Source: Vibrio sp. 10N.286.49.B3
GTDB lineage: Bacteria > Pseudomonadota > Gammaproteobacteria > Enterobacterales > Vibrionaceae
Direction of reading: 5' to 3'
DNA length: 64,000 bases
NCBI RefSeq assembly: GCF_002873395.1
Contig: NZ_MCUV01000068.1
Location: forward strand, 1-64,000
Shown here: in pieces, positions 20,343-29,011 of the stretch
Layout of the letters: every line of letters starts with the position of its first letter
How positions within the stretch are numbered: the stretch's first letter is position 1
Program-made: the position numbers and the translations under genes
The notes under the pieces: generated by a model
What the model was told of the DNA's origin: nothing
The model's input: the letters and a program-made list of their open reading frames with translations, nothing else
Databases searched by the model: none

Positions 20343-21233
20343 ATGACTATAAAATATCGTACACTTTTGATGACATTGACGTTAATTCTAGCAGGATGCT
20401 CGACAAAACCACCGACAGAGAGTGAAGCTCAACCCTCTGAAAATGAACAAGCTGCCGTTGCAGAAGATGTTGAAAATAACGATCCAAATGCAGGGCGTTA
20501 CAAACTAGAAGATGATGTTGCGCCAGAAAACCCGATCTCCGTTGATCATGTTGAGGAAGCAAGCCCTTCATTTGAGCCCTACAGCACGAGCGGTAACCGT
20601 GATTACACCTTAAAAGGACAGCGCTATAAAATTATTCAAGATACTGCAGATTTCACTGAAACCGGTAAAGCTTCTTGGTATGGTGCTAAATTTCATGGTC
20701 ATTTAACTTCAAATGGTGAAGTCTATGACATGTATTCCATGTCAGCCGCGCATAAGACATTACCGATTCCAAGCTATGTTAAAGTAACGAATACCGATAA
20801 TGACGCGAGTACAGTGGTGCGTATTAATGATCGCGGTCCATTTCACGACGAAAGAATTATCGACTTAAGCTATGCCGCTGCCTATAAACTTGATGTAATC
20901 AAAACCGGTACAGCTAATGTTAAAATCGAAGTACTGAATACGCCTAAAAAAGACAGCAGTGGTAATAGAATTAATTTGCACCCTGTCTATGCAGTGCAAT
21001 TTCTAACATCAGCACATAAAGAGCGTACTGAAAATGTAGCGATAGAAGTCAGTAAGGCACTCTCTGAAGAGACCTACTTAGATAAAAATGACTCTCAATA
21101 TAGAGCGCTGGTTGGTCCATTTGATGATTATACATTGACTCAATCCGTTCTTAAAGAAGTCAAAGCACTTGGCTACCCATCAGCTTTTATTAAAACGATC
21201 AGTGCATCGTTGAACGAAGGAAATAAGATCTAA
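20343..21233 (+). CDS. rlpA: RlpA lipoprotein, septal-ring lytic transglycosylase family
   Basis: A 296-residue outer-membrane lipoprotein with lipobox LAGC near residue 19. A low-complexity acidic linker leads to the double-psi beta-barrel domain (GKASWYGAKFHGHLTSNGEV, VRINDRGPFHDERIIDLS). A C-terminal SPOR-like domain (about residues 218-290) should bind denuded glycan at the septum. Family members are lytic transglycosylases or divisome-associated proteins; activity here is inferred. It is the last gene of the mrdA-rodA-rlpA unit. Confidence 0.93.
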   Translation: MTIKYRTLLMTLTLILAGCSTKPPTESEAQPSENEQAAVAEDVENNDPNAGRYKLEDDVAPENPISVDHVEEASPSFEPYSTSGNRDYTLKGQRYKIIQDTADFTETGKASWYGAKFHGHLTSNGEVYDMYSMSAAHKTLPIPSYVKVTNTDNDASTVVRINDRGPFHDERIIDLSYAAAYKLDVIKTGTANVKIEVLNTPKKDSSGNRINLHPVYAVQFLTSAHKERTENVAIEVSKALSEETYLDKNDSQYRALVGPFDDYTLTQSVLKEVKALGYPSAFIKTISASLNEGNKI

Positions 21234-21242
21234 GCATTAACC

Positions 21243-21288
21243 GAAACTTTACCGTAGATTAGCTTTCTACCCTACGGTAAGTTTTCTG
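21243..21288 (+). terminator. Stem-loop between rlpA and dacA
   Basis: GAAACTTTACCGTAG pairs with CTACGGTAAGTTTTC with one bulged base, around a loop of about 14 bases. A TTTT stretch lies in the 3' arm. It probably ends the rlpA transcript. The sequence resembles the inverted repeat after mltF (55912-55950). Confidence 0.65.
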
Positions 21289-21327
21289 TTAGTATCCTAA
21301 TAATTCACTAACAAAATTGCATTCATA

Positions 21328-22503
21328 ATGATTAAAACTACCTTGAAATCTGTTGCTCTTTCTTCTATTGCATTAACAGCAATATGGGCATCTACAGCAA
21401 ACGCGGCACCTAGTGTTGTACCTGATTCACCACAAATTGCTGCAAAAGGCTTTGTCTTAATGGATTATCATTCTGGCAAAATACTCGCGCAAAAAGCGAT
21501 GGATGAAAAGCTATCACCTGCAAGTTTAACCAAAATGATGACCAGCTATGTCATCGGCCAAGAGTTAAAGCAAGGTAACATTACGCCTGAAGATAATGTC
21601 GTTATTAGCGAAAATGCATGGGCTAAAAACTTCCCTGATTCATCAAAAATGTTCATTGAAGTTGGCACTAGCGTAAAAGTGGCAGACTTAAACCGCGGCA
21701 TTATTATCCAGTCAGGTAACGATGCTTGTGTGGCAATGGCTGAGCATATTGCTGGCTCTGAAGACGCTTTTGTTGATCTCATGAATGCTTGGGCTGATTC
21801 AATTGGCATGACGAACACTCACTTTGCTAATGTTCATGGCTTAGATGATGCTGAGCTTTACTCAACACCTTATGATTTAGCCTTGCTTGGTAAAGCGCTA
21901 ATCCGTGATGTGCCTGAAGAGTATCGTGTTTACGCTGAGAAAAAATACACTTACAACGGCATTACCCAATATAACCGCAACGGCTTATTGTGGGATAAAA
22001 GCATGAATGTAGATGGCATTAAAACCGGTCATACAAGCAATGCTGGCTACAACTTAGTCAGCTCTGCAACTGAAGGAAAAATGCGCCTAGTGGCTGTTGT
22101 TATGGGCACCAAAAGTGCCAATGCGCGCAAATCAGAAAGTAAAAAATTATTGAGCTACGGCTTCCGCTTCTTTGATACTGTTGCGCCACACAAAGCGAAC
22201 GAAACCTTTGTCGAAGAAAAAATTTGGATGGGTAACAAAGATACGGTTGCACTTGGTGTTGATAGCGATACTTATGTCACTCTAGCCCGTGGTCAATCTA
22301 AAAAGCTACAAGCAAGCTTCGTTTTAGAAAAAGAGCTAGAAGCACCAATTAGCAAAGGTGATGTGGTTGGTAAACTCTTCTACCAAGTCGATGGTGAAGA
22401 CGTCGCTGAATACCCGCTGCTTGCATTGGAAAATGTTGAGCAAGGTAGCTTATTTAGCCGCTTATGGGACTACCTAGTTCTAATGATTAAAGGCATGTTC
22501 TAA
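21328..22503 (+). CDS. dacA: D-alanyl-D-alanine carboxypeptidase PBP5 (DacA)
   Basis: A 391-residue low-molecular-weight PBP that trims the terminal D-Ala from pentapeptides. The signal peptide ends near NANA/APSV. The catalytic Ser66 and Lys69 are in SLTK, followed by SGNDAC (SxN) and KTGHTS (KTG). The beta-rich C-terminal domain and a final amphipathic helix (LVLMIKGMF) anchor it to the periplasmic face of the inner membrane. It follows rlpA in the same order as in E. coli. Confidence 0.96.
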   Translation: MIKTTLKSVALSSIALTAIWASTANAAPSVVPDSPQIAAKGFVLMDYHSGKILAQKAMDEKLSPASLTKMMTSYVIGQELKQGNITPEDNVVISENAWAKNFPDSSKMFIEVGTSVKVADLNRGIIIQSGNDACVAMAEHIAGSEDAFVDLMNAWADSIGMTNTHFANVHGLDDAELYSTPYDLALLGKALIRDVPEEYRVYAEKKYTYNGITQYNRNGLLWDKSMNVDGIKTGHTSNAGYNLVSSATEGKMRLVAVVMGTKSANARKSESKKLLSYGFRFFDTVAPHKANETFVEEKIWMGNKDTVALGVDSDTYVTLARGQSKKLQASFVLEKELEAPISKGDVVGKLFYQVDGEDVAEYPLLALENVEQGSLFSRLWDYLVLMIKGMF

Positions 22504-22528
22504 GTACTAATTTTTAATCAAAGCAAAC

Positions 22529-22590
22529 AAAGCCGTATAGAGAAGTTCGCCACTTTAAACGCGACCTTCCCTGCTGCGGCTTTTTTCTAT
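22529..22590 (+). terminator. Long imperfect hairpin with T-run after dacA
   Basis: The outer stem AAAGCCGTA (22529-22537) pairs with TGCGGCTTT (22575-22583) with one G-U. The inner stem AAGTTCGC (22543-22550) pairs with GCGACCTT (22561-22568) with one mismatch. TTTTTT follows at 22581-22586. It fits an intrinsic terminator of unusual length. Confidence 0.6.
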
Positions 22591-22664
22591 CTTGAGTTCC
22601 ATCCATATTGGCAGTAATATCCTGCATCAATATTGAAACTCGCTTCCCAATTTTGGAGTCAATC

Positions 22665-22940
22665 ATGAATATTAATTCTGATGCAAAACTAAAAGACCTT
22701 TTAGAGTTCCCATGCTCGTTCACTTACAAAGTAATGGGACACGCTAAACCTGAACTACCAGAATTAGTTCTAGAGGTGATTCAACGCCACGCTCCAGGTG
22801 ATTACAGCCCAACGATCAAGCCGAGTGCTAAAGGTAACTACCACTCAATTTCGATCAATATTACGGCAACATCCATCGAGCAAGTGGAAACACTTTATAA
22901 AGAACTTGGTGAAATTGACATCGTACGAATGGTGCTTTAA
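22665..22940 (+). CDS. ybeD: YbeD family protein (DUF493)
   Basis: A 91-residue small ACT-like-fold protein of the UPF0250/DUF493 family. It contains the conserved [27 protein letters not shown] and the ending [10 protein letters not shown]. Its role is unknown; the conserved dacA-ybeD-lipB-lipA order suggests a link to lipoylation or allosteric control. ATG 22665 has a good ribosome binding site (GGAG) and matches the family. A longer in-frame start at 22608 lies in the upstream terminator and is rejected. Confidence 0.92.
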   Translation: MNINSDAKLKDLLEFPCSFTYKVMGHAKPELPELVLEVIQRHAPGDYSPTIKPSAKGNYHSISINITATSIEQVETLYKELGEIDIVRMVL

Positions 22941-22976
22941 TCACGCTACGTGTTAACTCTTTCATCGAAATAATAG

Positions 22977-23010
22977 AAAACAGCGACCATGGATTTGGTC
23001 GCTGTTTTGC
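22977..23010 (+). terminator. Intrinsic terminator after ybeD
   Basis: AAAACAGCGACCA (22977-22989) pairs perfectly with TGGTCGCTGTTTT (22996-23008) around a 6-base loop. Confidence 0.88.
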
Positions 23011-23080
23011 TATCTGGGTAACTCTGTTATTTGCCACGCTTGGTATTAGTATTATTTTAAAAAACCTTGTAACCTGTGGG

Positions 23081-23109
23081 TGGTTACATTAACCGAACAA
23101 GTTTATAAT
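23081..23109 (+). promoter_or_regulatory. Candidate promoter of lipB
   Basis: A consensus -10 TATAAT lies at 23104-23109. The -35 region is weak: TGGTTA at 23081-23086 gives 17-base spacing. It is 35 bases upstream of the lipB start and follows the ybeD terminator. Confidence 0.5.
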
Positions 23110-23143
23110 GTATTTACTTTATTAATGACTAGGGACGTTTGCC

Positions 23144-23779
23144 TTGCAAAATCAGCTGATTGTAAAAAAACTCGGTCGTCAAGATTATGAGCCAATCTGG
23201 AAAGCCATGCATGAATTCACCGATAATCGCACTGCTGACTGTGCTGATGAGGTGTGGCTAGTTGAGCACAATCCTGTCTTTACTCAAGGACAAGCTGGAA
23301 AAGCTGAGCATATCATCAACCCTGGAGATATACCTGTTGTGCACAGCGATCGCGGTGGGCAAGTCACCTATCACGGTCCCGGACAGTTAGTCGCTTATTT
23401 CTTAATAAACCTGCGCCGTAAAAAACTTGGCGTACGTGAGCTTGTTACTCATATTGAAAACCTAGTGATCAATACCCTAAGCTCATACGATATAAACTCC
23501 GCAGCGAAACCCGATGCACCTGGCGTTTATGTCGATGGCAAAAAAATCTGTTCACTCGGTTTACGGATCCGTAAAGGCTGCTCCTTCCATGGGCTCGCTT
23601 TAAATGTCAATATGGACCTTACCCCCTTTTTACGTATTAACCCATGTGGCTACCAAGGAATGGAAATGACGCAAGTAAATGAGTTAGGTGGACCTGCTGA
23701 CTTAGCCTTGGTAGAAGATAAATTAATACAAGAAATTATTGAATTACTTAATTATAACCAAGTAGAAACTCGAACTTGA
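23144..23779 (+). CDS. lipB: Octanoyl-[ACP]:protein N-octanoyltransferase LipB
   Basis: A 211-residue enzyme that moves octanoate from acyl carrier protein to lipoyl domains, the first step of lipoate synthesis. Conserved blocks are [55 protein letters not shown] (with the catalytic Cys) and [11 protein letters not shown]. The start is TTG 23144 with AGGGA upstream. E. coli lipB also starts with TTG, and family alignment supports it. LipA, the sulfur-insertion enzyme, is encoded next. Confidence 0.97.
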   Translation: MQNQLIVKKLGRQDYEPIWKAMHEFTDNRTADCADEVWLVEHNPVFTQGQAGKAEHIINPGDIPVVHSDRGGQVTYHGPGQLVAYFLINLRRKKLGVRELVTHIENLVINTLSSYDINSAAKPDAPGVYVDGKKICSLGLRIRKGCSFHGLALNVNMDLTPFLRINPCGYQGMEMTQVNELGGPADLALVEDKLIQEIIELLNYNQVETRT

Positions 23780-23883
23780 GATCATCACTTATTACGCTGA
23801 TTTAGGTAATTAAAGTCATAGAGACACAATAATGATTTCGCCCCTTTAAAGTTAGTTACACTATATAGTAGAAGCAGACAATC

Positions 23884-24849
23884 ATGAGCAAACCAATTCA
23901 AATGGAAAAAGGCGTTAAATATCGCGACGCTGATAAAATGGCATTGATCCCGGTAAAAAATATGCCTGCAGAAAAAGCTGAAATACTACGTAAGCCTGAA
24001 TGGATGAGAATTAAACTGCCATCTGACAGTCATCGTATTCAAGAAATCAAATCAGCAATGCGTAAAAATAACCTCCATTCGGTTTGTGAAGAAGCGTCAT
24101 GCCCTAACTTGGCAGAATGCTTCAACCATGGCACGGCAACCTTCATGATTTTAGGTGCTATTTGTACACGCCGTTGCCCATTTTGCGATGTCGCACATGG
24201 TCGCCCTACTGCTCCAGAAGATAATGAGCCACAGAAGCTGGCACAAACTATCAAAGACATGAAGTTAAAATATGTGGTTATTACCTCGGTTGATCGTGAT
24301 GATCTACGTGATGGTGGTGCAAAACATTTTGCTGACTGTAACCGTGAAATTCGAGCTCTGAATCCAAATATTCAAATTGAAACTCTCGTTCCAGATTTTC
24401 GTGGTCGTATGGATAAAGCTTTAGAGTTATTAAAAGATAACCCACCAAATGTCTTTAACCACAACCTAGAAACAGCGCCACGCTTATACCGTAAAGCGCG
24501 CCCTGGTGCCAACTACAAATGGTCTTTACAACTGCTACAGAAATTTAAACAGCAGCACCCCGATATTCCCACCAAGTCTGGCGTAATGATGGGGCTGGGT
24601 GAAACCAAAGAAGAGATCATTCAAGTATTAAAAGACTTACGTGAGCACGGCGTAACCATGCTGACTCTTGGACAATATTTAGCACCAAGCCGTCATCACT
24701 TACCAGTAGAGCGTTACGTGCCGCCCGCTGAATTTGATGAGCTAAAAGAGATCGCTCTTGATCTTGGCTTTACTCACGCGGCATGTGGACCTTTTGTTCG
24801 CTCGTCTTACCACGCTGACATGCAAGCTCAAGGTATCGAAGTTAAGTAA
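23884..24849 (+). CDS. lipA: Lipoyl synthase LipA
   Basis: A 321-residue radical-SAM enzyme that inserts two sulfurs into protein-bound octanoate. The auxiliary cluster cysteines lie in [12 protein letters not shown] and the radical-SAM motif is CTRRCPFCD. The C-terminal RSSYHAD segment provides the serine ligand of the auxiliary cluster. It is 104 bases after lipB and probably has its own promoter or a shared transcript. A composite terminator follows. Confidence 0.97.
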   Translation: MSKPIQMEKGVKYRDADKMALIPVKNMPAEKAEILRKPEWMRIKLPSDSHRIQEIKSAMRKNNLHSVCEEASCPNLAECFNHGTATFMILGAICTRRCPFCDVAHGRPTAPEDNEPQKLAQTIKDMKLKYVVITSVDRDDLRDGGAKHFADCNREIRALNPNIQIETLVPDFRGRMDKALELLKDNPPNVFNHNLETAPRLYRKARPGANYKWSLQLLQKFKQQHPDIPTKSGVMMGLGETKEEIIQVLKDLREHGVTMLTLGQYLAPSRHHLPVERYVPPAEFDELKEIALDLGFTHAACGPFVRSSYHADMQAQGIEVK

Positions 24850-25157
24850 GCCATAAACGGCTCTATTTGATAGACAGCTAAAACGACAACATAAAAGGCT
24901 GATAGGATAACTCGCTAAGGGTTAATACCAATCAAAGTAAGTAAATGAACCTTATTTACTACGATTGGTATCAATATCAGCCTTTTTTATTAATATTGCT
25001 ACAACCCAAAGTGGCACAAAACGCAACTGTTGAATACGCTTATACATAGGCCATCAACGCCTATTTTGGTTCATTACACCAAACGTGTTTTCTCTAAACC
25101 GTTAATAAGTGGAATTGGTATTATTAATCGAAGACCATTGAGTCAAAGGAATAAATA
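24850..25157. other. 308-base intergenic region lipA / lipoprotein
   Basis: This gap contains the composite lipA terminator with a nested palindrome (24893-24990) and a weak ATAGGC/GCCTAT hairpin (25046-25064). A stretch with AATTGGTATTATTAAT near 25111-25128 resembles one arm of the nested palindrome. I see no open reading frame with a ribosome binding site. Confidence 0.6.
24893..24990 (+). terminator. lipA terminator with a nested palindromic element
   Basis: The outer arms AAAAGGCTGATA (24893-24904) and TATCAGCCTTTT (24975-24986) pair perfectly and end in a T-run. The 70-base interior holds a second palindrome. AATACCAATC (24924-24933) pairs with GATTGGTAT (24963-24971), and GTAAAT pairs with ATTTAC inside it. 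The whole folds as a long hairpin, and the nested part looks like an insertion into the loop of an ordinary terminator. Confidence 0.7.
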
Positions 25158-25490
25158 ATGATATTAAAAACAGTAGCGCTAGCATTCACTTTTGCAATGT
25201 TACTAAATGGCTGTAGCAGTGGTAACACCAAGCACGATAACTACATGGAAGCTTCATTTGAGCTTTGTAATACCGAAGTAAAACTGTATTCCGTCAGCGA
25301 TGATGAGCGAGTGCGCATTATTTGTGACGATGACTCGAAGTTTACTTTAAAGAGTGAAGACACCTTAGAAACAATGCGCGAGATTAATATTAATTACTGC
25401 GATGGTGAAGGACTGGGTAAATTTAGTGAAAGCAGTAACTACTACTCTTTCCGCTGTAAATCAGGAACGCTGCTTAGTATTCCTAAATAG
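25158..25490 (+). CDS. Small lipoprotein of unknown function
   Basis: A 110-residue protein. A lipoprotein signal sequence (hydrophobic residues 5-18) ends in the lipobox LLNGC. The mature part of about 90 residues is acidic and has further cysteines in FELCNTE, IICDDD, NYCDGEG and FRCKSG, which could form disulfides in the periplasm. I do not recognise the family. It is transcribed alone, with a bidirectional terminator between it and glyA. A similar-sized lipoprotein is encoded at 27876-28217, but I see no clear common domain. Confidence 0.75.
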   Translation: MILKTVALAFTFAMLLNGCSSGNTKHDNYMEASFELCNTEVKLYSVSDDERVRIICDDDSKFTLKSEDTLETMREININYCDGEGLGKFSESSNYYSFRCKSGTLLSIPK

Positions 25491-25497
25491 TAGCCAT

Positions 25498-25530
25498 AAA
25501 AAAACCGCTTCATTATGAAGCGGTTTTTAG
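25498..25530. terminator. Bidirectional terminator between the lipoprotein gene and glyA
   Basis: AAAACCGCTTCA (25501-25512) pairs perfectly with TGAAGCGGTTTT (25516-25527) around TTA. A-rich and T-rich flanks allow function on both strands. Confidence 0.9.
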
Positions 25531-25575
25531 TATTCATTATGCGATAGACTCACACTTTAAAGTTAAACGCTAAAA

Positions 25576-26826
25576 TTAAGCGTAAACCGGTAAGCGATTA
25601 CAGATATCTAATACTTTCGCTTTTGTTGCTTCGATAACAGACTCATCGCCCATGTTATCTAGAATGTCACACATCCAACCTGCTAACTCTTTCGCATCAG
25701 CTTCAGAGAAACCACGACGAGTAATAGAAGGTGAACCAATACGGATACCAGACGTAACAAACGGGCTACGTGGGTCATTTGGTACTGAGTTCTTATTCAC
25801 TGTAATGTTCGCTGAACCTAGTGCTGCGTCGGCTTCTTTACCTGTGATATCTTTATCGATTAGGTCAACTAGGAACAGGTGGTTCTCTGTTGAACCTGAA
25901 ACGATGTTATAGCCACGAGCTAGGAATTCAGCAACCATTGCTTTTGCGTTAGCGACTACGCGAGCTTGGTATTCTTTAAACTCTGGCTCTAATGCTTCTT
26001 TAAATGCAACGGCTTTACCAGCAATAACGTGCATCAAAGGACCACCTTGACCGCCAGGGAAGACTGCAGAGTTCAGTTTCTTGTAAAGATCTTCACCTTC
26101 ATTAGAAAGAATTAGACCGCCACGAGGACCTGCTAATGTTTTGTGCGTTGTTGTGGTAACAACATGCGCATGAGGTACCGGGTTAGGGTAAACACCAGCA
26201 GCAATAAGACCAGCAACGTGCGCCATATCAACAAAGAAGTAAGCACCTACTTTGTCAGCGATCTCACGCATGCGAGCCCAATCACAGATTTGAGAGTAAG
26301 CAGAGAAGCCACCAATAATCATTTTTGGTTTGTGCTCAACAGCTAGCGCTTCCATCTCTTCGTAATCGATTTGACCTTTCTCATCAATACCGTAAGGAAT
26401 GATGTTGTACAGTTTACCAGAGAAGTTCACTGGTGAACCGTGCGTAAGGTGACCGCCGTGTGCTAGGCTCATACCTAAAACAGTATCACCCGCATTCAGA
26501 AGCGCCATGTAAACGGCATTGTTTGCTTGAGAACCTGAGTGAGGCTGTACGTTTGCGTACTCTGCACCGAAAAGCTCACAAGCACGTTCAATTGCTAATG
26601 TTTCTACTTTATCAACAAACTCACAACCGCCGTAGTAACGCTTGCCAGGGTAGCCTTCAGCATACTTATTGGTTAGTTGCGAGCCTTGCGCTTCCATTAC
26701 ACGAGGGCTTGTGTAGTTTTCTGAAGCGATAAGTTCAATATGTTCTTCTTGACGAAGAGTTTCTTCTTGAATTGCTGCGAATAGATCCGCATCGTAATCA
26801 GCAATGTTCATGTCACGCTTAAGCAT
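25576..26826 (-). CDS. glyA: Serine hydroxymethyltransferase
   Basis: A 416-residue PLP enzyme converting serine and tetrahydrofolate to glycine and methylene-THF, the main one-carbon source for purine and methionine synthesis. The PLP-lysine motif [14 protein letters not shown] and the N-terminal block [20 protein letters not shown] are intact. A strong ribosome binding site (GGAG) precedes ATG 26826. Strong codon bias suggests high expression. A PurR-like operator lies about 60-75 bases upstream of the start. Confidence 0.98.
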   Translation of the reverse strand: MLKRDMNIADYDADLFAAIQEETLRQEEHIELIASENYTSPRVMEAQGSQLTNKYAEGYPGKRYYGGCEFVDKVETLAIERACELFGAEYANVQPHSGSQANNAVYMALLNAGDTVLGMSLAHGGHLTHGSPVNFSGKLYNIIPYGIDEKGQIDYEEMEALAVEHKPKMIIGGFSAYSQICDWARMREIADKVGAYFFVDMAHVAGLIAAGVYPNPVPHAHVVTTTTHKTLAGPRGGLILSNEGEDLYKKLNSAVFPGGQGGPLMHVIAGKAVAFKEALEPEFKEYQARVVANAKAMVAEFLARGYNIVSGSTENHLFLVDLIDKDITGKEADAALGSANITVNKNSVPNDPRSPFVTSGIRIGSPSITRRGFSEADAKELAGWMCDILDNMGDESVIEATKAKVLDICNRLPVYA

Positions 26827-27169
26827 CTGTATCTCCTGACTCAGATTGTACTAAAAGTTTCAAAAAAACCACACAACGACCAAATGCAAACGTTTTCGTC
26901 ACCGTATCTTGTGACATATATTACATAGTTTGATTTCGATCATAAAGGGCTAATTGCAAAAATTCATATGCAGTTTATTCATAATGACAAGTGATGTATA
27001 TCATGATGGTATATAGCTTACCATCCATTCACGCTTCTTTGTCAACATCTTACTTTACACTGCGTAAATTGAAGATTACAGAGGCTTGCATTAATTTTTT
27101 ACCTCTACCTATCGAAACCAACAAGTTTTCTCTATTATTCACGTCTTTATTACTCAGTTAAAAAATAAA
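26827..27169. other. 343-base divergent intergenic region glyA / yitT-like
   Basis: This region holds the glyA control sequences: the PurR-like box (26884-26899) and a weak CRP-like site, TGTGA-N6-TTACA at 26910-26925. It is very AT-rich from about 26930 to 27169, with TA-rich stretches that could serve as promoters for either direction. I see no ORF or structured RNA in it. Confidence 0.5.
26884..26899 (-). promoter_or_regulatory. PurR-like operator upstream of glyA
   Basis: ATGCAAACGTTTTCGT closely matches the purine repressor consensus ACGCAAACGTTTTCGT. glyA is a known PurR target in E. coli, and a second such box lies upstream of purL in this window. Confidence 0.75.
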
Positions 27170-27781
27170 ATGATGGAAAAACATACATTAAAAGAAGATT
27201 GGATCGCTATTTTAACCGGGACATTTTTAGTTGCTCAGGGTGTTTTCTTCCTTCAGTCTGCCAACTTATTAACGGGTGGGACAACGGGGCTTGCCCTACT
27301 AGTAAGTCAGTTTATACCTGCAACATTCGGTACGCTTTATTTTATCGCTAACAGCCCTTTCTACTTGTTAGCCTGGAAACGTTTTGGTCGCCAGTTTGCG
27401 ATCAACAGTGCGATTTCTGGGGCATTAGTTTCTATCATGGCGGATCATCTTTATCTTTTTATTACCCTTGATAGTGTCAATGAAGTCTATTGTGCAGTGG
27501 CTGGCGGCTTGTTGATGGGCTTAGGTATGCTGATCTTATTTCGTCATCGCTCAAGTTTGGGGGGCTTTAATGTTCTGTGCCTCTTTATCCAAGACAAGTT
27601 TGGTATTTCGGTGGGCAAAACTCAGATGATGATCGACGTCAGCATTCTGTTTACATCGCTATTCTTTTTGCCAGTTTGGACTATTGTGGTATCTATCTTA
27701 GGTGCACTAATACTCAATATTGTTTTAGCCATGAATCACAAACCTACACGTTATCAAGTTAATTACAGCCAGAGTAACTAG
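27170..27781 (+). CDS. YitT-family membrane protein
   Basis: A 203-residue inner-membrane protein with five to six hydrophobic segments. The family block NLLTGGTTGLALLVS and the Gly-rich GGLLMGLGMLILFRHRSSLGGFNVL are present. YitT/DUF161 proteins are often called putative transporters, but no substrate is known. It stands alone. An alternative ATG three bases later cannot be excluded. Confidence 0.78.
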   Translation: MMEKHTLKEDWIAILTGTFLVAQGVFFLQSANLLTGGTTGLALLVSQFIPATFGTLYFIANSPFYLLAWKRFGRQFAINSAISGALVSIMADHLYLFITLDSVNEVYCAVAGGLLMGLGMLILFRHRSSLGGFNVLCLFIQDKFGISVGKTQMMIDVSILFTSLFFLPVWTIVVSILGALILNIVLAMNHKPTRYQVNYSQSN

Positions 27782-27846
27782 TTAATTCTTAACCGATAAG
27801 AAAACATATAACGTATGTTGCAATATGGGTATGATGGGACAGACAT

Positions 27847-27868
27847 CAATGGGCATAGGTGCCCATTG
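27847..27868. repeat. Intergenic hairpin after the yitT-like gene
   Basis: CAATGGGCA (27847-27855) pairs perfectly with TGCCCATTG (27860-27868) around TAGG. There is no T-run. It lies between convergent genes and is similar in form to the hairpin at 63514-63535. Confidence 0.6.
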
Positions 27869-27875
27869 AATATAA

Positions 27876-28217
27876 CTACAACTTAATACGACAATCCGCA
27901 AAAACTGCACGACCAAACTCAAATATTGCCTCTTCACCTTTACTGTATAACGTTACCGCAGTAGTAAAAGTAAAGTCACGATCATCGGTGATATATTTAA
28001 TACCAGATCCTGAAGGTACTTGAATTAATTGAAAAGTTTCATCTCTAAACTCAAGCAACGCCTTCTTATCTGGCAAATAAAGTACTGAAAAGCCATCATC
28101 ACCACATAGGTAGCGAACTAGATGACTTTTATTTGAGCCGTCACCATCCATTTTAGGTTGAGAGCAACCGACCAGTGCGATGACCGATAGACTACATGTT
28201 GCCAGATTCATTTTCAT
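27876..28217 (-). CDS. MliC-like lysozyme-inhibitor lipoprotein
   Basis: A 113-residue lipoprotein with signal sequence and lipobox ALVGC. The mature domain follows the MliC/PliC pattern. It opens with VRYLCGDDGFSVLYL, then a beta-strand series with SGSGIKY, then YSKGEEAIFEFG and a last Cys (ADCRIKL) to pair with the first. The Ser and Lys used by MliC to block the lysozyme active site lie in the SG-x-x-Y and SKG motifs. It should protect peptidoglycan against C-type lysozyme. ATG 28217 is chosen because GGAAG lies just upstream; a longer start at 28259 has no such support. Confidence 0.75.
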   Translation of the reverse strand: MKMNLATCSLSVIALVGCSQPKMDGDGSNKSHLVRYLCGDDGFSVLYLPDKKALLEFRDETFQLIQVPSGSGIKYITDDRDFTFTTAVTLYSKGEEAIFEFGRAVFADCRIKL

Positions 28218-28265
28218 ATTTGCTTCCATTAAATGAACTCTTCCATTTAACAGTAGCAAACAAAA

Positions 28266-28817
28266 CTATGAACTCAAGTAGTTAGGCACATCTTTAATAC
28301 TATCAACAACAACACTTGCTAACGCCTGACCTTGTTCCGTTACCGGTTTACCTGTGCGAACCAAAATACGAGTACCAACACCAGCAGCCTCGGCAGCCAT
28401 CATATCTTCTGCTTTATCACCAATCATGACTGAGTTTTGCATATCAATCTTTAGGAAATCACGCGCTGAGATAAACATACCCGGTTTAGGCTTGCGACAC
28501 TCACAATCTTGTTTATATTCGCCGATGCCATGCTCAGGGTGATGTGGGCAGTAATAAATCCCATCTAATTCAACACCGTTATCAACAAAATTCCAATCCA
28601 TCCATTGCGTTAAAGATAAGAAGCGATCTTCACTAAACTTACCACGCGCAATACCAGATTGGTTAGTCACAAGAACTAATAAATACCCCATCTTCTTGAA
28701 TGCTTGAGCGGCTTCAAACACACCATCGATGTACTCAAAGTCATGTTCATCATGTACATAACCGTGATCAACATTGATCACCCCATCACGATCTAAAAAA
28801 ACTGCTGGTTTTGCCAA
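28266..28817 (-). CDS. gmhB: D-glycero-beta-D-manno-heptose-1,7-bisphosphate 7-phosphatase
   Basis: A 183-residue HAD-family phosphatase in ADP-heptose synthesis for the LPS inner core. The catalytic Asp9 and Asp11 are in FLDRDGVIN. Motif II is [10 protein letters not shown], and the zinc loop is [24 protein letters not shown] and MIGDKAEDM complete the HAD motifs. E. coli also has gmhB beside metNIQ, divergent as here, which supports the identity. Confidence 0.96.
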   Translation of the reverse strand: MAKPAVFLDRDGVINVDHGYVHDEHDFEYIDGVFEAAQAFKKMGYLLVLVTNQSGIARGKFSEDRFLSLTQWMDWNFVDNGVELDGIYYCPHHPEHGIGEYKQDCECRKPKPGMFISARDFLKIDMQNSVMIGDKAEDMMAAEAAGVGTRILVRTGKPVTEQGQALASVVVDSIKDVPNYLSS

Positions 28818-28897
28818 AATTGAGTTCTCTATCTAGCTAACTTATGCCTCTAATTATCGCATGCTTTATTTACTACAGCACGACCTAATTGCCTTTT

Positions 28898-28913
28898 AGC
28901 CGTCTAGACGTCA
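28898..28913 (+). promoter_or_regulatory. Tandem MetJ boxes upstream of metN
   Basis: Two adjacent 8-base met boxes, AGCCGTCT and AGACGTCA, match the MetJ consensus AGACGTCT at 7/8 each (6/8 with a stricter reading of the first). They lie 100 bases before metN, where E. coli metN also has MetJ boxes, so methionine repression through SAM-MetJ is expected. Confidence 0.78.
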
Positions 28914-29011
28914 AAATATCTATTGACTTAAATCAAGGAAAGCCATAGCATCACCTACGAATTGAGAGAACACTCAACATTTTATATCGCTCACCTGCAC
29001 AGGTTTTTTAC

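Noticed and set aside
26910..26925. CRP site upstream of glyA
   Set aside because: TGTGA-N6-TTACA fits only one half well. It is mentioned in the region note but not called as a site.
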